Shown: positions 25,558 through 36,140, counted from the first letter of the stretch. The stretch: DNA of 64,000 nucleotides from Periplaneta americana (GCF_040183065.1 NC_091124.1:62256501-62320500), one strand, 5' to 3'. Notes: generated by a model from the letters alone, not told the origin. Numbers and translations: made by a program.

Positions 25558-26682
25558 CAGTGGCCGGCAGATGCTGCAGTTGTGACGTAAGAGCCAGTCA
25601 GATCGCAAGAGCTTGGGAGAGCGAGCAGTTGAATCTGTCTGTCACCCAATTACAGACAAAAATAAGTATGTACAAATATTAGAAGAACTGAATCAGGAAT
25701 TTGATTGCAGATTTCAAGAGTTTGCAAATCTTCAATCTGATATTTCCATATTTGCGACAACATTTTCAGTGAATATTGACAGTGTTCCATCATCATTGCA
25801 AGTCATTGATTTGCAAAATGATATTGAAATGAAAGACCGCATTGAAAACAAAAAGGACCTATCTACATTTTATAGAAGATTTCCCCAGGCAAGATTCCCT
25901 CGATTGCATAGATTTGCTGCTAGGATGTTGAGCATATTCGGATCTACGTATGTATGTGAACAGTTCTTTTCTTGTATGAAGATCTGCAAACCACAACATA
26001 GAAACCACCTGTCTGATCTGAACTTGAAACATATTCTTCGCTTGTGTGTTAGCCAGATTATGACTCCAAATATTGCAAATTTAGTGCTCGAAAAAAGAGG
26101 AAAAAAATCTCGACAAAGCGTTTAGCTTGGGCACGGTAGTGACACAAAGTGATGGTGTGTTTCAAAAGTTGAAATATACTTTGCATACTACTCACCAAGA
26201 TAGGGCCTATGTAGTTTAATCTGTATATTATGTAGAGAAATGTGTGTTAAAAACACTTGAACTGTTTTCAAGTTTCCGAGTAGACAAAGTGTTGCAGTAC
26301 TACTTAAAGTATTTATTTATATGCTTGTATGTTTATAGCAGTTTCGGAATTTCATTTATATATGCAAACGCTTCTGCAAGTGGCTGTATTATGAGTTTCA
26401 TGTTATTGTAAGTACATTAAATTTGATTACAAAACAAAATATTTTGTTACATTGATTTATCAAGGTTGTACAGTTTTGTTTTAGTACAAATGTATTGTAA
26501 TTGTGCTGTTCCCATACTATCTCAGAAGAATGGATCGCGCTCTGTCAGTGCATAGACGCCGCACCACCACTGTTAAGTTGAATCTTCTCTCCACTCTGTG
26601 CTCAGTATGCAGAGATTGCCGAGCAAAGAGCAAAGCGGCTACGTCGTATGACGTCACAGAGCACGGAACATGCCGGTCACTG
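25558..26682 (+). mobile_element. hAT element (Charlie-like), deletion derivative
   Basis: The ends CAGTGGCCGGCA and TGCCGGTCACTG are inverted repeats (one mismatch over 12 bp). They are flanked by identical 8-bp duplications CTCTAAAG at 25550-25557 and 26683-26690. The interior joins a 5' region to the transposase C-terminus; the 1125-bp length is far below an autonomous element. Confidence 0.9.
25613..26125 (+). pseudogene. hAT transposase, C-terminal part (GTF2IRD2/ZBED5-like family)
   Basis: The 170-residue open frame contains YVQILEELNQEFDCRFQEFA, then FPQARFPRLHRFAARMLSIF and GSTYVCEQFFSCMKICKPQH, then RNHLSDLNLKHILRLC. This is the C-terminal dimerisation domain of hAT proteins related to GTF2IRD2 and ZBED5, with the conserved E in CEQFFS. 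The zinc finger and the catalytic Asp residues are absent. The first dozen codons (MGERAVESVCHPITDK) run through the deletion junction. The reading frame is clean, so it may have been mobilised as a deletion derivative with little decay. It cannot catalyse transposition. Confidence 0.8.
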
Positions 26683-26695
26683 CTCTAAAGCAAGT

Positions 26696-27155
26696 ACAGT
26701 CGAAGCTCTTAAGTTCGACAGAAATCATGTTCGACATGGTATAGTTCGACTGCTTACGTGGGAGAATTAGACACGCCCCTATACGGGCACTAAGAAATGG
26801 GATTGCCATTTGAATGGAAATTGGTTTTGTGTCTTGTAGTGATACTTTTCTTAAAGGAAAACAGAATATTTTATTGATTAGGACATCCATATTGATCACT
26901 GATTTTAAATTAATGAAGTCTTCTTTTTCTATTTGAGAATTGTGCCGTTTGTGAGACGGAACTGTCGAAACCCACTGTGGTACTAGAAGCGCATACACAA
27001 GTCTCGGGGCGGACAGGAAATGCAAGTACAGTACTGTATTCGTTGATGGATAACCAATAACAATTTGTATTCATTTCACCTGCCACACCCACTACCCTTA
27101 TTGGCCAGAACTTTAAATTCTGTTCTGTCGAACTTAGGAGAGTCCACGATAGTCA
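26696..27155. mobile_element. Possible pogo/Tigger-like non-autonomous element
   Basis: CAGTCGAAGCTCTTAAGTTC at 26698 onward is matched by the inverted GTCGAACTTAGGAGAG at about 27126-27142; a TA precedes the left end. The CAGTCGAA start resembles ends of pogo/Tigger elements. The outer part of the right end is diverged and no transposase is visible. Confidence 0.4.
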
Positions 27156-27204
27156 GTGTAAATAATTATATTTTCATTGTCATTTATTGTATTATTATAA
27201 GCAG

Positions 27205-27725
27205 TAACATGAGCTGCTGCCAGGAAGTCAAAAGAAGGATAGCAATGGCCAAGGAAGCTTTTAATAGAAAAAGGAGCATTTTCTGCGAACCTCCGGGAAA
27301 AGAACTAAGGAAGAGACTGGTGAAGTGCTTTGTATGGAGTGTGACACTGTATAGGGCAGAAACATGAATATTACGATGAAGTGAAGAGAAGCTAATAAAA
27401 GTATTTGAAATGTGGATATGGAGAAGAATGGAATGTGTGAAGTGGACAGACAGAATAAGAAATGAAACAGTGTTGGAAAGAGTGAATGAAGAAATAATGA
27501 TGCTGAAACTGATCAGGAAGAGGAAAAGGAATTGGTTGAGTCACTGGCTGAGAAGGAACTGCGTGCTGAAGGATTCACTGGAAGAAATGGTGAACGGAAG
27601 AAGAGTTCCGGGCAGAAGAAGATATCAGATGGTAGGCGATATTAAGATATATGGATTATATGAGGAGACAAGAGGAAGGCAGAAAATAGGAAAGATTGGA
27701 GAAAGCTGGGCAGAACACTGAATGA
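27205..27725 (+). pseudogene. LINE family 2, C-terminal ORF2 fragment
   Basis: The translation contains SCCQEVKRRIAMAKEAFNRK, ELRKRLVKCFVWSVTLY, then (after a stop at 27365) EMWIWRRMECVKWTDRIRNE, LIRKRKRNWLSHWLRRNCVL and NGRRVPGRRRYQM. This is the region after the reverse transcriptase of a non-LTR element distinct from LINE family 1. Parallel copies lie at 33480-34012 and 58076-59295, both on the minus strand. It is 5' truncated and inactivated. Confidence 0.85.
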
Positions 27726-27956
27726 ATGAATTAACTGGTTAATTACTGTGATTTCCATCATTTATTTATGTATTTGTTTATAGATGTGTACATAGCCTAC
27801 ATAGGCTGTGTCCAGTTACAACATTCACGTGTAAAACATGTGGGTTTCTTCATAATTAATTTCTATAATCTGGGATTAGAGACGGTAATACATGGAGACA
27901 AAAATAACCTACAAACATTTCTAATGTACAGAAATTTAAATATCAGGACCAAAATA

Positions 27957-28053
27957 GTGTATGTATGTATGTATGTATGTATGTATGTATGTATGTATGT
28001 ATGTATGTATGTATGTATGTATGTATGTATGTATGTATGTATGTATGTATGTA
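27957..28053. repeat. (TATG)n microsatellite
   Basis: About 24 tetranucleotide units, directly abutting the 5' head of a family D SINE. Confidence 0.97.
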
Positions 28054-28384
28054 TCGCGCCGTGGCGTCATGGTCTAAGGAATCTTGTTTAGGACTCGCGT
28101 TACGGATGCGCGCTGGTTCGAGTCCTCATGGGGGAAGAAAATTTCTCATGAAATTTCGGCCAGTGTATGGGACCGGTGCCCATCCAGCATCTTGATGCAC
28201 TTTTGGAGCTACAATAGGCAGCGAATTCCGGTTACGCAAACCAGCTATAACGGCTGGGGGGCTCATCGTGCTAACCACACGATATCTCCATTCTGGTTGA
28301 ATGATCGTCCACCTCTGCTTTGGCATGTGGCCGTGAGGCCAGCAGCCGGCTGGTCGGTCTTGGCCCTTCGTGGGCTGTAGCGTA
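28054..28384 (+). repeat. tRNA-derived SINE, family D
   Basis: The head GCCGTGGCGTCATGGTCTAA is followed by box B GCTGGTTCGAGTCCTCATGG, a body with GCCCATCCAGCATCTTGATG, and the tail GGCCCTTCGTGGGCTGTAGC. Nearly the full length recurs at 44562-44894, and a headless part is at 33239-33450. Confidence 0.92.
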
Positions 28385-29108
28385 TTTATATATACTGTAT
28401 GTATATATGTATATATATTCATTTTTAATTGTGAATATTCAAGTTTCAATTTCAATAAAATATATTATTTTTCTAAACTCATTTCGCTTTGATAGAATAT
28501 CTCTGTTTAATTTAAAAAGTGAAATTTAAATGTTAAGAATTATGTAAATAGGCGAAACATTAGCATTGGCTTTTACTTTTTTGGTGAAAAATGTATTATG
28601 AAAAAAAAAAGTAGTCCTATCTAGAATCTAGATGCGTTTTACTTTTTGTGAAAATAATTTTCTGTTGTCCATAAGTTGGCTTTAAATAAATATTTTGCTT
28701 GTTATTAATACACATCACAGTATATTTGTACGTGAGTAGCATTCTCATTGTTCAGTGCCTGTACTGCTCTATACGAATAAGTTGATGTAACATACGAAAC
28801 GGAGCGGGCAGACGAGTCAGAGCCCTCGTTTGCAAGCGAAGCTAGTATGATCCATGTGTATGTAACTTGTACTCAAAGTAACCAAACGCAGGACTCTTTA
28901 ATTATTACTAATACTTGTGCTACTATGTTGCCATAGTATAATGATCGTCTCTGTTCAGCAGCTTTAAAGAAAACCCGCGACTCAGTGCTTCAAAAGTAAG
29001 ATTGCTAAAACTGTAGTCGGATGTTCTTCGGCACTGCGATCATATGGTTTGTTAGGTGTTCTACGATAAAGAAATGAGATGATATAACCTCAACGGGTGG
29101 ATTTCCGG
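28385..29108. other. Unassigned sequence
   Basis: AT-rich; nothing recognisable. Confidence 0.45.
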
Positions 29109-29560
29109 CCCCAGAGATGACACGGCAGTGTTTCATAACGATCACTAGATTTACAAGCAAGCCTTATAGGAATCTGATCTTATACTTACTAGGCGTCTTC
29201 AATCGCACTGCTATATGTTCGTTACCGCTGCACAGAGAAAGTAATATGTGGCTGATCATATTAATTTTTACATCACCGAAGTTCATACAAAATTTCGTAT
29301 TAAGTAAAATGTATGTCATGATGGAAAATACTTTTAAAATGTTACTTAACGTCGCTATATCACCGCTAGGACGTACAAATAAGATGAGAGAACCCCAGGG
29401 TATTAATTTGCTGCCCCGAAGAGGACACGACAGTTCCGTAATGGTCACCAGATCAAGACTAATCTCGGAGGAGGAATCTGATCTTACCGTAGGCATTCTC
29501 AACCGGCACTATTGTATGCAGAAAGCGATAAATGTCGCTGGCCATCTCCATTTGATATGA
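29109..29560 (+). repeat. Two diverged direct-repeat units
   Basis: 29109-29230 and 29418-29520 can be aligned: GACACGGCAGTGTTTCATAA with GACACGACAGTTCCGTAATG, AGGAATCTGATCTTATACTT with AGGAATCTGATCTTACCGTA, then GGCGTCTTCAATCGCACT with GGCATTCTCAACCGGCACT. The overlapping ORFs on both strands (29117-29560, 29164-29502) carry no family motif, so I treat this as a duplicated non-coding block. Confidence 0.45.
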
Positions 29561-29739
29561 TGTAGCCCTATATATTATCGTTATAAATAAAATGTTGTGA
29601 AATGAGAAAAATGTTTTTAAATAGAATATTCAGCGACACTGTATTGACTATAAGGTTATCTAGCGTCGCGAAGTTATTTTAGTGAGAAGTTTGAGAATTA
29701 TCTGACAGTCGCCCTACAATTGGGAAAAACCTAAGGAGA

Positions 29740-29810
29740 AAAATACGTGTCCAAGCAGGATTCGAACCTACGCCACAGCGCGTGTCCCGCTCACTATCTC
29801 TAAAACAACG
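29740..29810 (-). pseudogene. tRNA-like 3' half
   Basis: The complement contains the T-arm GTAGGTTCGAATCCTGC followed by TTGGACACGTATTTTTCTCC. The T-arm and T-rich trailer resemble the ends of the tRNA-like modules at 34031, 52166 and 60152. The 5' half is not convincing. Confidence 0.4.
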
Positions 29811-29939
29811 CTAGTGGCCTTTGGAGAAATGAAGGTTTTTTTGTGCTCGCTGTGGGACTTGATTTTGCAGGTGAAATTCGCTAGAAAGGTGGTGATAATG
29901 TCCGCAACACGATTTGTTAGGACAGCTGGCAATACAGGA

Positions 29940-31080
29940 CAGGAATGAAAAGTGTTGGTTGAATTAAGGTAATAACTTGTTCACTATGAGGGTTATTCAG
30001 TAATATTTCTATGATCGTAAATTTTAGTGAAATCCCATTATTTATCCTCAGAGTAGTCTCAGTGTTTCTGCCAGTCTTCAGAGATGTACGAGGAAACCAT
30101 TTTTTTTTTGTTAGGTCCTTCAGAACCGCCTTCGCAGCTTTCACCACTTGTTCTACTGATTGTGTATCCAAAGAAGGTGTTTCTTGAACTTTGGGGGGGA
30201 AAAATACATAGTTCCAAGTCAGGACTGTAGGAAGAATGAACATATTTCAATCTTATTTCGGTTAGATACTCCATGACTGCATTTACAATTTGGAGTTTTG
30301 CATTATGTGATGCAACATCCACTCTGTTACACTGAGATGTCTGTGTTGCCTGGTATGGTCGGTCATGGTCTTAGTACTGTACTCCAACAAGGAGAAAGAC
30401 TCAGGGGAATGAGACGCAGCGGGGTAATGCTGTGAATGAATGTTGATGTCATAAGGTCACACACGTGGGTACACGGCTCTCCATTGGCTAACTCTCAAAA
30501 CACAAACGCTAATACTGATACATACATATTTATACTACCCTAGTTACAAAATTAGATCCCGTTTAATCTCCTGATCTTCTAATCCCTCCATACAGGAAAT
30601 AACATATGCAGGAGAGCGCATGTTTTTTAAACTGACGTTATAGCGGTAATATTATCTATCTACTTCGCTCCAATAGATGACCCAATAGTAAGCACATTTC
30701 TTTCGCGGTTAATCTCGTGGTTGGAGAACAATAGGCCTACACATTTTTAGTATTGTCATGTCACAGTTATGTGCTGGTACAATGTGCTAATGAAATGTCT
30801 AGAAATGAGATGACTATGACCTTTCCTGCAGATCTCACAACTTTTAGCTTTCGTGGTGTTTATGATGATGGAGATTTCCACAGAGAGTTTCGTTGCTTGC
30901 TCTCAGGGTCAAAATGATGTAATCAAGTCTCATCTCCAGTTACGATTTTCAAAAGAAATCCTTCACCTTCTCTAACGTCCTTGTGAGCTCGTCACAAACC
31001 TGTACGCGAACTTCTAGTTCGGGTGTCTTGGAATCCACCGTGCAATAACCGTCATGTGCAGGCCTCGTACAAGTAGTTTG
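29940..31080 (-). pseudogene. mariner transposase pseudogene
   Basis: Reading the minus strand from about 31080: KIVTGDETW, then a stop, then LHHFDPESKQR (30890-30945). This is the first catalytic Asp region of mariner. Further on, HNAKLQIVNAVMEYLTEI and YSPDLELCIFPP (about 30320-30190) match the second and third catalytic regions, and VVKAAKAVLKDLTKK follows after a frameshift. The two halves are about 600 bp apart instead of about 270, so 300 bp or more of foreign sequence lies between (about 30340-30830). The Asp of the HDNA motif is replaced. Multiple stops show that it is long dead. Confidence 0.75.
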
Positions 31081-31719
31081 TTCCACATCTCTTGCATTTT
31101 GAGAAAAGGCTGTGGTGTTACAAAAAAGTAAGTAGGCCCATGTATAACTTTTATATTTGATTTTATGATTATTACATTGATGATTCAGTTATATTATCGC
31201 AGTTTGGTTAAGCTCATAAATGAAGCAAAGCGTTTTCCTTTTGTATTTATTATTTTGTTATAATAATGGAAACATTCAACTTCACCGTTTCAGACACGTA
31301 AAAGCTGCAAAGATAATTGAAACCATTTGGCTTCACTCTGCCACATCTAATGGGTTAACTCTGTTGTAAGTATATAACATCTGGTTGCTAGGATACGTAA
31401 CTGGCTTGAAATCGCTGTTATGTGCGTAGAATCATTCCGCGCATGAGTCATGTGTCACATGCCTCCACAGGTACAGTAGCCTTAGCAAGTTGGCGGAAAA
31501 CGGCAGTTTCAATACATTATCATACCGAATACTTAAAAATACATGAATGTGCAGTATGTTGCGTACTAGTTAAAGATATTCTGTAATCAGTGTTGCCAGG
31601 TTGCTGTAACCAAAAATCCCTACTGCCCTTATAAAAAATATTTACTTCACGCAAGAAATCCCTACAAAAATTATTTTATATAACATAAACAATATTGTAA
31701 ATTAACTGTGTTTCAACTA
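31081..31719. other. Unassigned sequence
   Basis: No recognisable gene or repeat end. Confidence 0.4.
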
Positions 31720-31753
31720 ATAAATAATAATAATAATAATAATAATAATAATC
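31720..31753. repeat. (AAT)n microsatellite
   Basis: Short pure trinucleotide run. Confidence 0.9.
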
Positions 31754-32173
31754 ATGTTTTGTCTTGTATATTCAAGATCTCTCTCAGGTCCAACTAGGTC
31801 TCTTCAATGAGGTCTTGTAATTGTTACAACATTCACAATTTTGCTACGTGGAAGAGCGATCTTTTTGATTTGCACGAAGTGGTCCATTAAATTAAAACTA
31901 AGATTATGTTCAACCACATCAAAAACATCGAAGTTCTTACTTTTTAACCTGTTACTCATGCGCAAGTACATTTTAAAATAGTGTAGGCTACCGGTATTAA
32001 GGTTTAGACAATTTTTAATTTGTGCTGCATTCTTTTTGTGAACGCTTGATAATCCGTGTCTTAAGAGTTACCTTCTCTCGACCACAAATTCATTTTTATA
32101 TGTTTTACATTTAGCCTTAATAACGTCTTCAGTCTTGCATAACCAACCTTCAAAATCTTGTTCCGTTAATCTC
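31754..32173. other. Unassigned sequence
   Basis: No recognisable feature. Confidence 0.4.
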
Positions 32174-32370
32174 GCCATATTCATAGACATTCTTAGCGCG
32201 GGCTTTCGGTGGATGATCAGCGAACTAACGTTTTTCGTAGGCTATTCATTAACCAGTATTAGCGATATGATATGATACGAAACCTGTACAAGTAACCAGT
32301 CGATAGCTGGGGCTAGTGTAGCACGCTCACAGCGCGGACTAGCGAAATTTCTATGAATAGCACCCTAAAT
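32174..32370. repeat. Possible short MITE
   Basis: TATTCATAGACATTCTTAGC near the left end is matched by GCTAGTCCGCGC-side sequence and TTTCTATGAATAGC at the right in inverted orientation, with several mismatches. No target duplication identified. Confidence 0.45.
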
Positions 32371-32900
32371 GTTTAGCCACACCACGATTTTTCTCTTTTA
32401 GCTGATTCACCACGCAATTCTCTTTTCTTCTTGGAAGTAGATGGACCTGATTAGTCATCAGAGAAATTCATATTACAAAACAGTAAATCTACCACGATTA
32501 TAGAACATTACTTTAATCCCATACACATGCACTTCACAAGAAAAGTTGACGAACCCATGTGACACGTACTGCAATGATGCAACGACAGAAACCTAAGTGA
32601 AGAAATGTAATCAGGACTTACACAATTCCCAATAGGAAGCAACGGGGATGTTCCTTTCTGATGTAAGAGAGCTTGTGTTGATATGTAACTATGGTTACGT
32701 AATCATAAACATTATTGTGTTCAAATATAACAAGTTCACCACAGATGAACGTAGGATTTTGTTTTGGTAGGCGGGAAGCAAAAAAAAAAGTACTGAAAAC
32801 TATTGGGTTGTTTATTGTGGATTGTTTAATGTTTTCAAGAGGATTATTTATTCAATATTACCGATTTATTTATCATTTAAGTCAATTGTTATTTTTCCGA
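32371..32900. other. Unassigned sequence
   Basis: AT-rich; nothing recognisable. Confidence 0.4.
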
Positions 32901-33238
32901 GTGAATTACGATGTATTAAGATGAGTTTGTATGTTTTAAAACGCCTGTCGGAATTTACACCTCTGAGACATAAAAGTTACAATGCTAGTCTAAGGGAATT
33001 TCTACCTTTTTTTGTCTACCTCATTTTATTATTCTAAGTGATTTTCCATACATTAAGGATTTTGTATGTATTGAAATGTTTCTCAGAGTTTACATCTCTA
33101 AAAACGAAGCGTTACAGTTATTCTAGTGAGAGCAGTTCTGCCTGTTTAACTCATTTTATTTTTCTGGGTAATTTTCCATGCATTAAGGGTTTTTTTTTAC
33201 ATATTAAATGTCTCCCAGAATTTACATCTCTTATTCTT
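32901..33238 (+). repeat. ~133-bp tandem repeat, about 2.5 units
   Basis: Units start near 32901, 33038 and 33167. Shared landmarks are ATTWYSATRYATTAAG, then TCKGARTTTACAYCTCT, then CTCATTTTATTWTTCT. The last unit is cut where SINE family D sequence begins at 33239. Overlapping ORFs come from the repeat. Confidence 0.75.
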
Positions 33239-33450
33239 ATGAATTTTCGGTCAGTGTATGCGACTGGTGTCCACCCAGCATCGGGATGAATTAGGGGAGC
33301 TACAATGAGTAGCTATAAAGGCTGGGGGACAGACCAATACTGACCACAATTTATCCCTGTAGTGGTTAGATGATCGTTAACCTCTGCTGAGGAATGTAGA
33401 TTTAACAGCAGTAATCGACTGGTTGGCCTGGATCCTTCATAGGCTGTTGC
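33239..33450 (+). repeat. SINE family D, headless fragment
   Basis: Starts in the body (TTTTCGGTCAGTGTATGCGA), continues with CCACCCAGCATCGGGATGAA and ends CTTCATAGGCTGTTGCG. The tRNA-like head is missing, its place being taken by the tandem repeat. Confidence 0.8.
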
Positions 33451-33479
33451 GCCACGCATTTATTCATTCATAGTTTTCT

Positions 33480-34012
33480 GCTCAAAGGCAGGTCTTTCCT
33501 GCAAACCTCTTTTCTGCCTTCCTCTTAGTCTTCGCATATGATCCATATATCTTAATGGTCCACCGCTGTGGAATAATGGTTAGCGTACCTGAACATGGAA
33601 CGAGCGGACCCAGGTTCATATCCTGGTTGGGAAAAATTATCTGGTTGAGATTTTTTTCCGGGTTTTTCCCTCAACCAATTAAGAGCAAATTATGGGTAAC
33701 TTTCAGCACTGGACCCCGAACTCATTTCACTGGCATCACTTTCATTTCAGACGATAGATAACCACAGCAGTTGATAAAACGTCATAAAATAACCAATTAA
33801 AACAAAAAATATATATCTTAATGTCTATCATCTGATATCTTCTTCTGCCCCGAACCTTCCTCCCGTTCACTATTACTTCAAGTGCATCATTCAGTAGGCA
33901 GTTTTTTCTCAGCCAGTGATCCAACCAATTCCTTTTTTCTGTTCCTGATCAGTTTCAGCATCATTCTTTCTTCCCCCCACTCTTTCCAACACAGCTTCAT
34001 TTTAGATACCTT
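33480..34012 (-). pseudogene. LINE family 2 fragment, split by a SINE
   Basis: Two minus-strand pieces (33480-33557 and 33811-34012) are contiguous in the LINE when the SINE between them is removed. The translation of the second piece reads LRKNCLLNDALEVIVNGRKV and RGRRRYQMI, as in 27205-27725. The segment ATATATCTTAATG is duplicated at the junction. Confidence 0.85.
33558..33810 (+). repeat. tRNA-derived SINE, family B, with target duplication
   Basis: The head GTCCACCGCTGTGGAATAAT, a box B region around CCCAGGTTCATATCCTGG, the core GGTTTTTCCCTCAACCAATT and a tail with AAAACGTCATAAAATAACC. It is flanked by a 13-bp duplication ATATATCTTAATG (33545-33557 and 33811-33823), which defines the inserted unit exactly. 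Confidence 0.93.
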
Positions 34013-34030
34013 TATTGGAGAAAAATTCGT

Positions 34031-34105
34031 TCCGGCACCTGAAATCGGACCCAAGACATCTCAGCTTTGCGCGCTGAGCGCTCTTTCCGTCTGAGCTATG
34101 CCGAG
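34031..34105 (-). pseudogene. tRNA-like sequence, anticodon loop GCGCAAA (GCA)
   Basis: On the minus strand a cloverleaf can be drawn. The acceptor is CTCGGCA paired with TGCCGGA (one mismatch, one wobble), then TA, D-stem GCTC/GAGC, anticodon stem with loop GCGCAAA, and a T-arm that is degenerate (GGGTCCGATTTC). Position 33 is C rather than the universal U. The 3' trailer ACGAATTTTTCTCC contains a T5 run like a Pol III terminator and is shared with the modules at 52166 and 52273. I infer a mobile tRNA-like pseudogene, not a working tRNA. Confidence 0.55.
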
Positions 34106-34270
34106 ACCCGATTTACGGCGCCGGCCGAACACTCCTCCTCTGTGTCATCAATGGCCTACTACCTGCATTTTAGACATATGAGTCGTGTATGCAGGAGCGC
34201 ATATTTAAATGATTTTATGACCATTTTTGACAACAGTTTATTGGATACTGTTAACATTGATATATATATA

Positions 34271-34498
34271 GTCGGCCTCGGTGGCGTAATCGGTATAGCG
34301 CTAGCCATCTGTGCTCGAGATTGCGGATTCGATCCCGGCCCAGGTCGATGGCATTTAAATGTGCTTAAATGCGACAGGCTCATGTCAGTAGATTTACTGG
34401 CATGTAAAAGAACTCCTGCGGGACAATATTCCGGCACACCGGCGACCCTGATATAATCTCTCCAGTTGCGACCGTCGTTAAATAAACCATAATTTTTT

Positions 34499-34500
<2 letters not shown>
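34271..34500 (+). repeat. tRNA-derived SINE, family C
   Basis: The head GTCGGCCTCGGTGGCGTAAT, box B GCGGATTCGATCCCGG, the body GGCATTTAAATGTGC and AACTCCTGCGGGACAA, and the tail CGTCGTTAAATAAACC. It runs into a (TA)n array. Confidence 0.92.

Positions 34501-34502
<2 letters not shown>

Positions 34503-34553
<51 letters not shown>
34503..34553. repeat. (TA)n microsatellite
   Basis: Pure dinucleotide array between the SINE tail and the foldback element. Confidence 0.95.
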
Positions 34554-34556
<3 letters not shown>

Positions 34557-34560
34557 TATA

Positions 34561-34761
34561 TTCATGTATGAGGCCTCGCCTTCCTCATTGAATAATCAAG
34601 ACTACCTATATGTAATCAACATGTAGATAGTACATGAATTGGGTCCTGGGTTCGATTCCCGGTTCCAGAACGAATTTTTTTCCAATAATAGGTATCTACA
34701 TGTTGACTACATATAGGTAGTCTTGATTATTCACTGAGGATGGCGAGGCCTCATATATGAA
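34561..34761. repeat. Foldback element with a tRNA 3' half in its loop
   Basis: Arms 34561-34629 and 34691-34761 are inverted complements (TTCATGTATGAGGCCTCGCC against GGCGAGGCCTCATATATGAA, continuing through AATAATCAAGACTACCTATA). The 60-bp loop reads GGGTCCTGGGTTCGATTCCC, then GGTTCCAGAACG and a T7 run, which is a T-arm plus acceptor 3' strand and T-rich trailer as in the tRNA-like family. Confidence 0.8.
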
Positions 34762-35575
34762 TATATACGGTACAGTTTCATTTCTTATTCTGTCTGTCCA
34801 TTTTACATGCTCCATTCTTCCCCATATCCATAAGCGTATATCAAATCCACGGATGAATATAGCCTACACTAATTGCTGACTGTTGCGAGTATCGTGTGTT
34901 GACACACAAGATGTGTTTGGTTGATGCAGGTTTGCTTACGTTGTTCGTCGCACAGCTGATACGCATATCAGCCGTTTCCTCTTGTTGCGTCATCGCTGTC
35001 TCTATGAATGAGGTTTATCTTCGCATCGCGACCCTAACCTAGAAGTGGTTGTGGCAACTCGCCATTGTGTAAACTTTGTCACTGCTCGAAAACGAACTTA
35101 TTATACGCGAGTCGTGTGGATTCAGCTGATCGCACAGAATATATTCGCTCCTAGCGTTGACATACAAAGTCCCTATGAATCGAAACTCTTAGTGCCTGTA
35201 GAATTTACCTTAAATACCACTTTTTCCCGACTAAATCTTCTGAGATCACTCTCCTCCACTTTCTCGTCGTGATTAATTTTTATTTACGAGTATGAAGTAG
35301 CATATAATATGAATGGTATATGTGTCCGCCTAAACGCCATTTACCATCCGTGACGTAGTCTGCAAGTTCCCTATCGTATAATGAGATTTGGAAAAATCAA
35401 CATTTACTTTTATTTATCCATTTAAGATAAACTTTTCACTTTATGTGGGTCAACTACTGTGCAGTATAACGCTATTTCTACAAGAAAATGGGTAACTTAT
35501 TTCTATTTGTTCACCATTTTGAGATTTAAATGCATTAGGGAATCTGTATTTTGTTTTAACCGGGAGGGAATATGT
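34762..35575. other. Unassigned sequence
   Basis: No gene recognised; the ORF at 35045-35272 has no motif I know. Confidence 0.4.
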
Positions 35576-35656
35576 TTGTGAGCGAGTGAGTGAGTGAGTG
35601 AGTGAGTGAGTGAGTGAGCGAGCGAGTGAGTGAGACAGACAGACAGACAGACAATC
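35576..35656. repeat. (GTGA)n/(GACA)n microsatellite
   Basis: GAGT units change to GACA units near 35633. Confidence 0.95.
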
Positions 35657-36088
35657 ATGAATATCCCTCATGTTATGTATGTATGAGCATTTGTTTTGCG
35701 TGTGCCGTCAGTCATCTCATCTCTGAATACAGCATAGTAAGTATGAATTTGGCCAATTTTATGCACATTAGCGAAAAAATAGGTACCATCTTTGTCCATC
35801 ATAAATTTTACTTCAACTCATTGATTTTCCTCTCGAGTTTACATCGTGAAAAACCAACGTTCTAGCTGCAATGTGTATGCTTATAAGCATAGGCCTACTA
35901 GTACTACAAAAGCAAACAGAACATGTTGAAATAATGACTGAAGACCGTGTATCTGAATTTATAGTCATACGTACATAGAATCCAGTGTTCGAACTGATAA
36001 AAATGTAGAGCGGAGAAAATATCTCGTTGATACACTAATTTGTAATAGTTTTTAAAAGTATAAATTGTGACATGTTCGCTGTTAAAGC

Positions 36089-36089
<1 letters not shown>
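35657..36089. other. Unassigned sequence
   Basis: AT-rich; nothing recognisable. Confidence 0.4.

Positions 36090-36140
<51 letters not shown>
36090..36140. repeat. (ATT)n microsatellite
   Basis: Pure array of about 17 units. Confidence 0.95.

Noticed and set aside
27768..28195. ORFs with repeated MYVC tetrapeptides
   Set aside because: They read through the (TATG)n array into a SINE.
29117..29560. 147-codon plus-strand ORF
   Set aside because: It overlaps a 112-codon ORF on the other strand and covers a diverged direct repeat; no recognisable domain.
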